A stretch of DNA of 31,621 bases from positions 1 to 31,621 of IMG/VR virus record IMGVR_UViG_3300031111_000031; one strand, 5' to 3'. Origin of the DNA: a virus. Below, piece after piece: positions 29,474-31,621 of the stretch. Below the pieces are notes generated by a model that saw only the letters and a list, made by a program, of their open reading frames with translations, ran no database searches and was not told the DNA's origin. How positions within the stretch are numbered: position 1 is the stretch's first letter; each line of letters starts with the position of its first letter. The position numbers and the translations under genes are program-made.

Positions 29474-29800
29474 TTATTTCTTTTTCGGCTTTGCCGCCTT
29501 CTTCAAGTCGTCGATTATCTTTTTCTGTGCCGTGCCTTTTTTAACTTCAGCAGCCAGGGCCTTCTCTGCTTCGGCAAGTTCTTTCTGAAGTTTGTCGATA
29601 ACCTCATTCTTCTCGGCGATGACTTCCGCCGGATCCCTCTGCGCTTCGGCTTCTTCGACTGTCGGGTCCACCGCGACGCCGATCTCGATCAGGCCCAGAG
29701 CCTGCTCCTTTGGCAGGTCTGTTATCCTGGGATTGTCGGGAGAACCGGGGTTCAGCATCTTTCCCTTAACGATGACGCTCTGTATAATTTGGACTTTCAC
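29474..29800 (-). CDS. Head-region protein with Lys-rich coiled coil
   Basis: A 108-aa protein. The N-terminal 60 residues are probably strand-rich (MKVQIIQSVIVKGKMLNPG), and the C-terminal half is a Lys/Glu/Ala coiled coil (VIDKLQKELAEAEKALAAEV) ending in KKAAKPKKK. Start chosen at GTG 29800-29798 because AAAGGAG lies eight bases upstream; an ATG at 29833 is inside the terminator hairpin. It lies just after the capsid gene and its terminator, so it may be a connector or other head protein. Not recognised. Confidence 0.55.
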   Translation of the reverse strand: MKVQIIQSVIVKGKMLNPGSPDNPRITDLPKEQALGLIEIGVAVDPTVEEAEAQRDPAEVIAEKNEVIDKLQKELAEAEKALAAEVKKGTAQKKIIDDLKKAAKPKKK

Positions 29801-29821
29801 GTTAATTGCTCCTTTCAAAAG

Positions 29822-29859
29822 AATGCCCCGCACCGGCTCAGTGCGCTGTGCGGGGCATT
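29822..29859 (-). terminator. Terminator after capsid gene
   Basis: AATGCCCCGCAC (29822-29833) pairs perfectly with GTGCGGGGCATT (29848-29859), a 12-bp stem with 14-base loop. On the minus strand the stem is followed by CTTTTG, a short T run. It lies 31 bases beyond the capsid gene's stop. It probably allows partial termination, so capsid transcripts exceed those of the downstream tail and lysis genes. Confidence 0.8.
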
Positions 29860-29890
29860 ACGGCTCCTGTGCCCGCGTATGGCCGGGTGA

Positions 29891-30856
29891 TTAGCTGGTG
29901 ATGTTGCTCAGCAGATACCCCGCGCCGGTGAAGACGAATTCTTCATCGGTGTGCTGTCGCACCCGGTACACATTGCTTCGGCTCTGCTCTTCGCGATACT
30001 CCTCGGTAACGAGATTTTCAGGGCTGTCTTCTGTCCAGAGGAACGTCCTGCCGAGGACCGGATCCTTAAGGTCCGGCTCACCGGATGCCACTTTGGCAAG
30101 GCAGACATACTCATCATCCCAGATATCCGCGATGCTCATCGCGATATTCTTCTTGGATGAATCGTATATCGCCCCGCCGACCAGGAGCTTGTCCACTCCG
30201 AAGTACTGCGCGAGCAGTCTTTTCTGGACCTCTATCCCGCCCAGCTCGATGGGGTTGGTGTATTTGAGCGCGTCGGTGATCTCGTCAGCTACCAGCAGGT
30301 TGCCGAGCACCTTCAGGCTCATGATGAGGACGTTCGGCACAAGGCCGGAGGCGGCTCGCATCGCCTGCTTCCCTGTCTCGATATCGGATCGCGGCGTGCA
30401 GGACGCGGCGGTGTCCCATTCGGTTGATACGGCGGCATTGGACAGGTTGCTCGTGTTGAATATCATGCTCGCGATGCGGTATTCCTGGCCGCGGAGTATG
30501 ATATCAACAGCTCTCTTGACTGCCACTTCTTCCGCGTCGAAGAAACGCTGGTACAGCTTGGCCTCGACATCATCGACCCGCTCCTCCCAGCCGTTTTCGA
30601 CACAGGAGTAATTATCTGTCTCGAACTCGTAGCTGGAACGGGGATAGGTGCCGTCGGCGGCGCGTTTCGTTGACTGGAGCTTGAGAATGGCTTCGATGGG
30701 GATCACCGGATAATCGCCATTCTGCTCCAGGACTTCAAATATCGGCAGGGCTTCCAGGCCGATAAAACCCCTCTGCGACGCTTCCATAAGATACTCGTAA
30801 GCGATCGCGCCGAGGTCGGGTCTTTGTATGGTTGTTGAACTTGTTGGTCTAGGCAT
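29891..30856 (-). CDS. Major capsid protein
   Basis: A 321-aa protein that fits the shell-forming role by size, place and composition. It has the N-terminal IAYEYLMEASQRGFIGLEAL helical part, a mixed core (RFFDAEEVAVKRAVDIILRG) and strand-rich C-terminus (EFVFTGAGYLLS). It is encoded after the cement-like gene and before a strong terminator, and AAAGGAT precedes ATG 30856-30854. The HK97 fold is expected by family, since tailed phages share it. No protease cleavage site can be told from sequence alone. Confidence 0.85.
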   Translation of the reverse strand: MPRPTSSTTIQRPDLGAIAYEYLMEASQRGFIGLEALPIFEVLEQNGDYPVIPIEAILKLQSTKRAADGTYPRSSYEFETDNYSCVENGWEERVDDVEAKLYQRFFDAEEVAVKRAVDIILRGQEYRIASMIFNTSNLSNAAVSTEWDTAASCTPRSDIETGKQAMRAASGLVPNVLIMSLKVLGNLLVADEITDALKYTNPIELGGIEVQKRLLAQYFGVDKLLVGGAIYDSSKKNIAMSIADIWDDEYVCLAKVASGEPDLKDPVLGRTFLWTEDSPENLVTEEYREEQSRSNVYRVRQHTDEEFVFTGAGYLLSNITS

Positions 30857-30885
30857 CGTATTATATCCTTTCTCTCACATGAGGT

Positions 30886-31621
30886 TTATGCGGTTAATAT
30901 CTTGCGGGTGTACTCAAGCCACACGCCCATGACGATGACGTCATCCGTGCCGAGGGTGCCATCTTTCGGCTGGAGGGTCAGTGTCAGGACGCAGGGAGAG
31001 GCCGCCACATTCGCGGCCGCCAGTGTCAGGGTCTCTTCCTGGCAGGTCTTTGATGTAGCGTTTCCTGTCATCGCCGAAGAATCTCCGCCGAAATCGGCAT
31101 CCGCGTCATAGAGCGCACCGTCCGCGTTGTTAAATGCCTCGATCGTCCATTTAACCGCATCGCCCACCGTGGCGCCGACTTTGGCCGCCAGGACGTGCAC
31201 AATTACATCGGCGGTCTCATCCAGATCGGGCGGGATGGGAATGCTGGTGGATATGGGATCCGGGTTCGCGTGGTTGTTCCAGCGGATACCGAACCCTTCA
31301 TCGCCGGCGGACCAGCCGGGAGTCGTCGAATCGCCGTCTGCAAAATCGGCAAGGGCGGTCCCGTCCTGTTCTGTCCACGCGCCGAGAGGCAGGTTGAGAA
31401 ACGCCTGCGTACTGGCAATGTGCTGATATATCTCAGCGAGGGCGGCTTCGACGGTAGCTGTAGAGGTAAAACCGCCGGAGTCGGCTATTGATACCGTGCC
31501 CGCCGTGGTCGCTTTAACGTTCCACGCGGCGACCTCGATCACCGCGGTACTGGCGATCGTGCCGGGTTCGATGCAGATACCCTGCGCCGTTCCGCTGGAC
31601 GCGTCAGAGATCTTGCCGTCA
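30886..31621 (-). CDS. Partial capsid cement/decoration-like protein
   Basis: The frame is open through the right window edge, giving at least 244 codons; its start is outside. The visible N-terminal part (SDASSGTAQGICIEPGTIAS) and following strands resemble DUF2190-type capsid cement proteins. Further downstream are an unusual Asp-rich, beta-predicted region (DADADFGGDSSAMTGNATSK) and a C-terminal LQPKDGTLGTDDVIVMGVWL. A GTG near 31542 is an internal codon, not a needed start. It lies just upstream of the capsid gene, the normal place of a decoration protein. The long C-terminal part is larger than usual for the family. Confidence 0.65.
   Translation of the reverse strand, partial: DGKISDASSGTAQGICIEPGTIASTAVIEVAAWNVKATTAGTVSIADSGGFTSTATVEAALAEIYQHIASTQAFLNLPLGAWTEQDGTALADFADGDSTTPGWSAGDEGFGIRWNNHANPDPISTSIPIPPDLDETADVIVHVLAAKVGATVGDAVKWTIEAFNNADGALYDADADFGGDSSAMTGNATSKTCQEETLTLAAANVAASPCVLTLTLQPKDGTLGTDDVIVMGVWLEYTRKILTA

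Overview
The window is almost wholly phage DNA: a temperate, tailed, long-tailed (siphovirus-like) phage with a lambda-style head and tail gene order. Recognisable parts are a GpA-type large terminase, a capsid protein with a cement-like protein, FII-, Z- and G/GT-like head-tail and tail genes, a TP901-type tape measure, a 3-TM holin, an M15 endolysin, a CII-like regulator, a cI/Cro-type repressor and a tyrosine integrase. The host is a bacterium using Shine-Dalgarno starts and encoding CCA in its tRNA-Lys gene. A lipobox lipoprotein and the lambda-like families point to a Gram-negative host (Proteobacteria or Desulfobacterota), but this is weak inference.

Layout. 1-4545, minus strand: terminase large and small subunits, a zinc-ribbon/HTH protein and a TOPRIM primase. 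4546-5012: a non-coding AT-rich, repeat-rich block that looks like a replication origin. 5013-6647: SF3 helicase. 6648-10953, minus strand: a train of small accessory genes, many Cys-rich, then excisionase-like and CII-like regulators. 10950-11705: the regulatory hinge with divergent genes. 11706-14481, plus strand: a lysogeny operon (repressor, lipoprotein, SWIM protein, membrane zinc-ribbon protein, integrase). 14426-14652: the attachment site. 14664-31621, minus strand: two paralogous fibre-like proteins, a large tail hub-like protein, other tail proteins, tape measure, frameshifted chaperone, tail tube, head-tail joining genes, lysis genes, capsid and a cement-like protein cut by the right edge.

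The attachment site has phage genes on both sides. The genes leaving the left edge (after terminase) and those entering at the right edge (head) belong to the same head module. The simplest reading is a circular or circularly permuted phage genome with an intact attP, not an integrated prophage. Portal and head protease genes should then lie in the unseen gap between the two edges.

Most notable observations: an attP with paired 11-bp arm repeats at identical 12-bp spacing around a tRNA-Lys 3' half; a canonical A_AAA_AAC frameshift site in the tail chaperone; an origin-like repeat block; an SF3 helicase with Arg replacing the Walker A Lys; a duplicated terminase C-terminal motif in the next ORF; a 58-bp perfect repeat at the 3' ends of the two fibre genes; and a three-way-junction-like element near the lysis genes.
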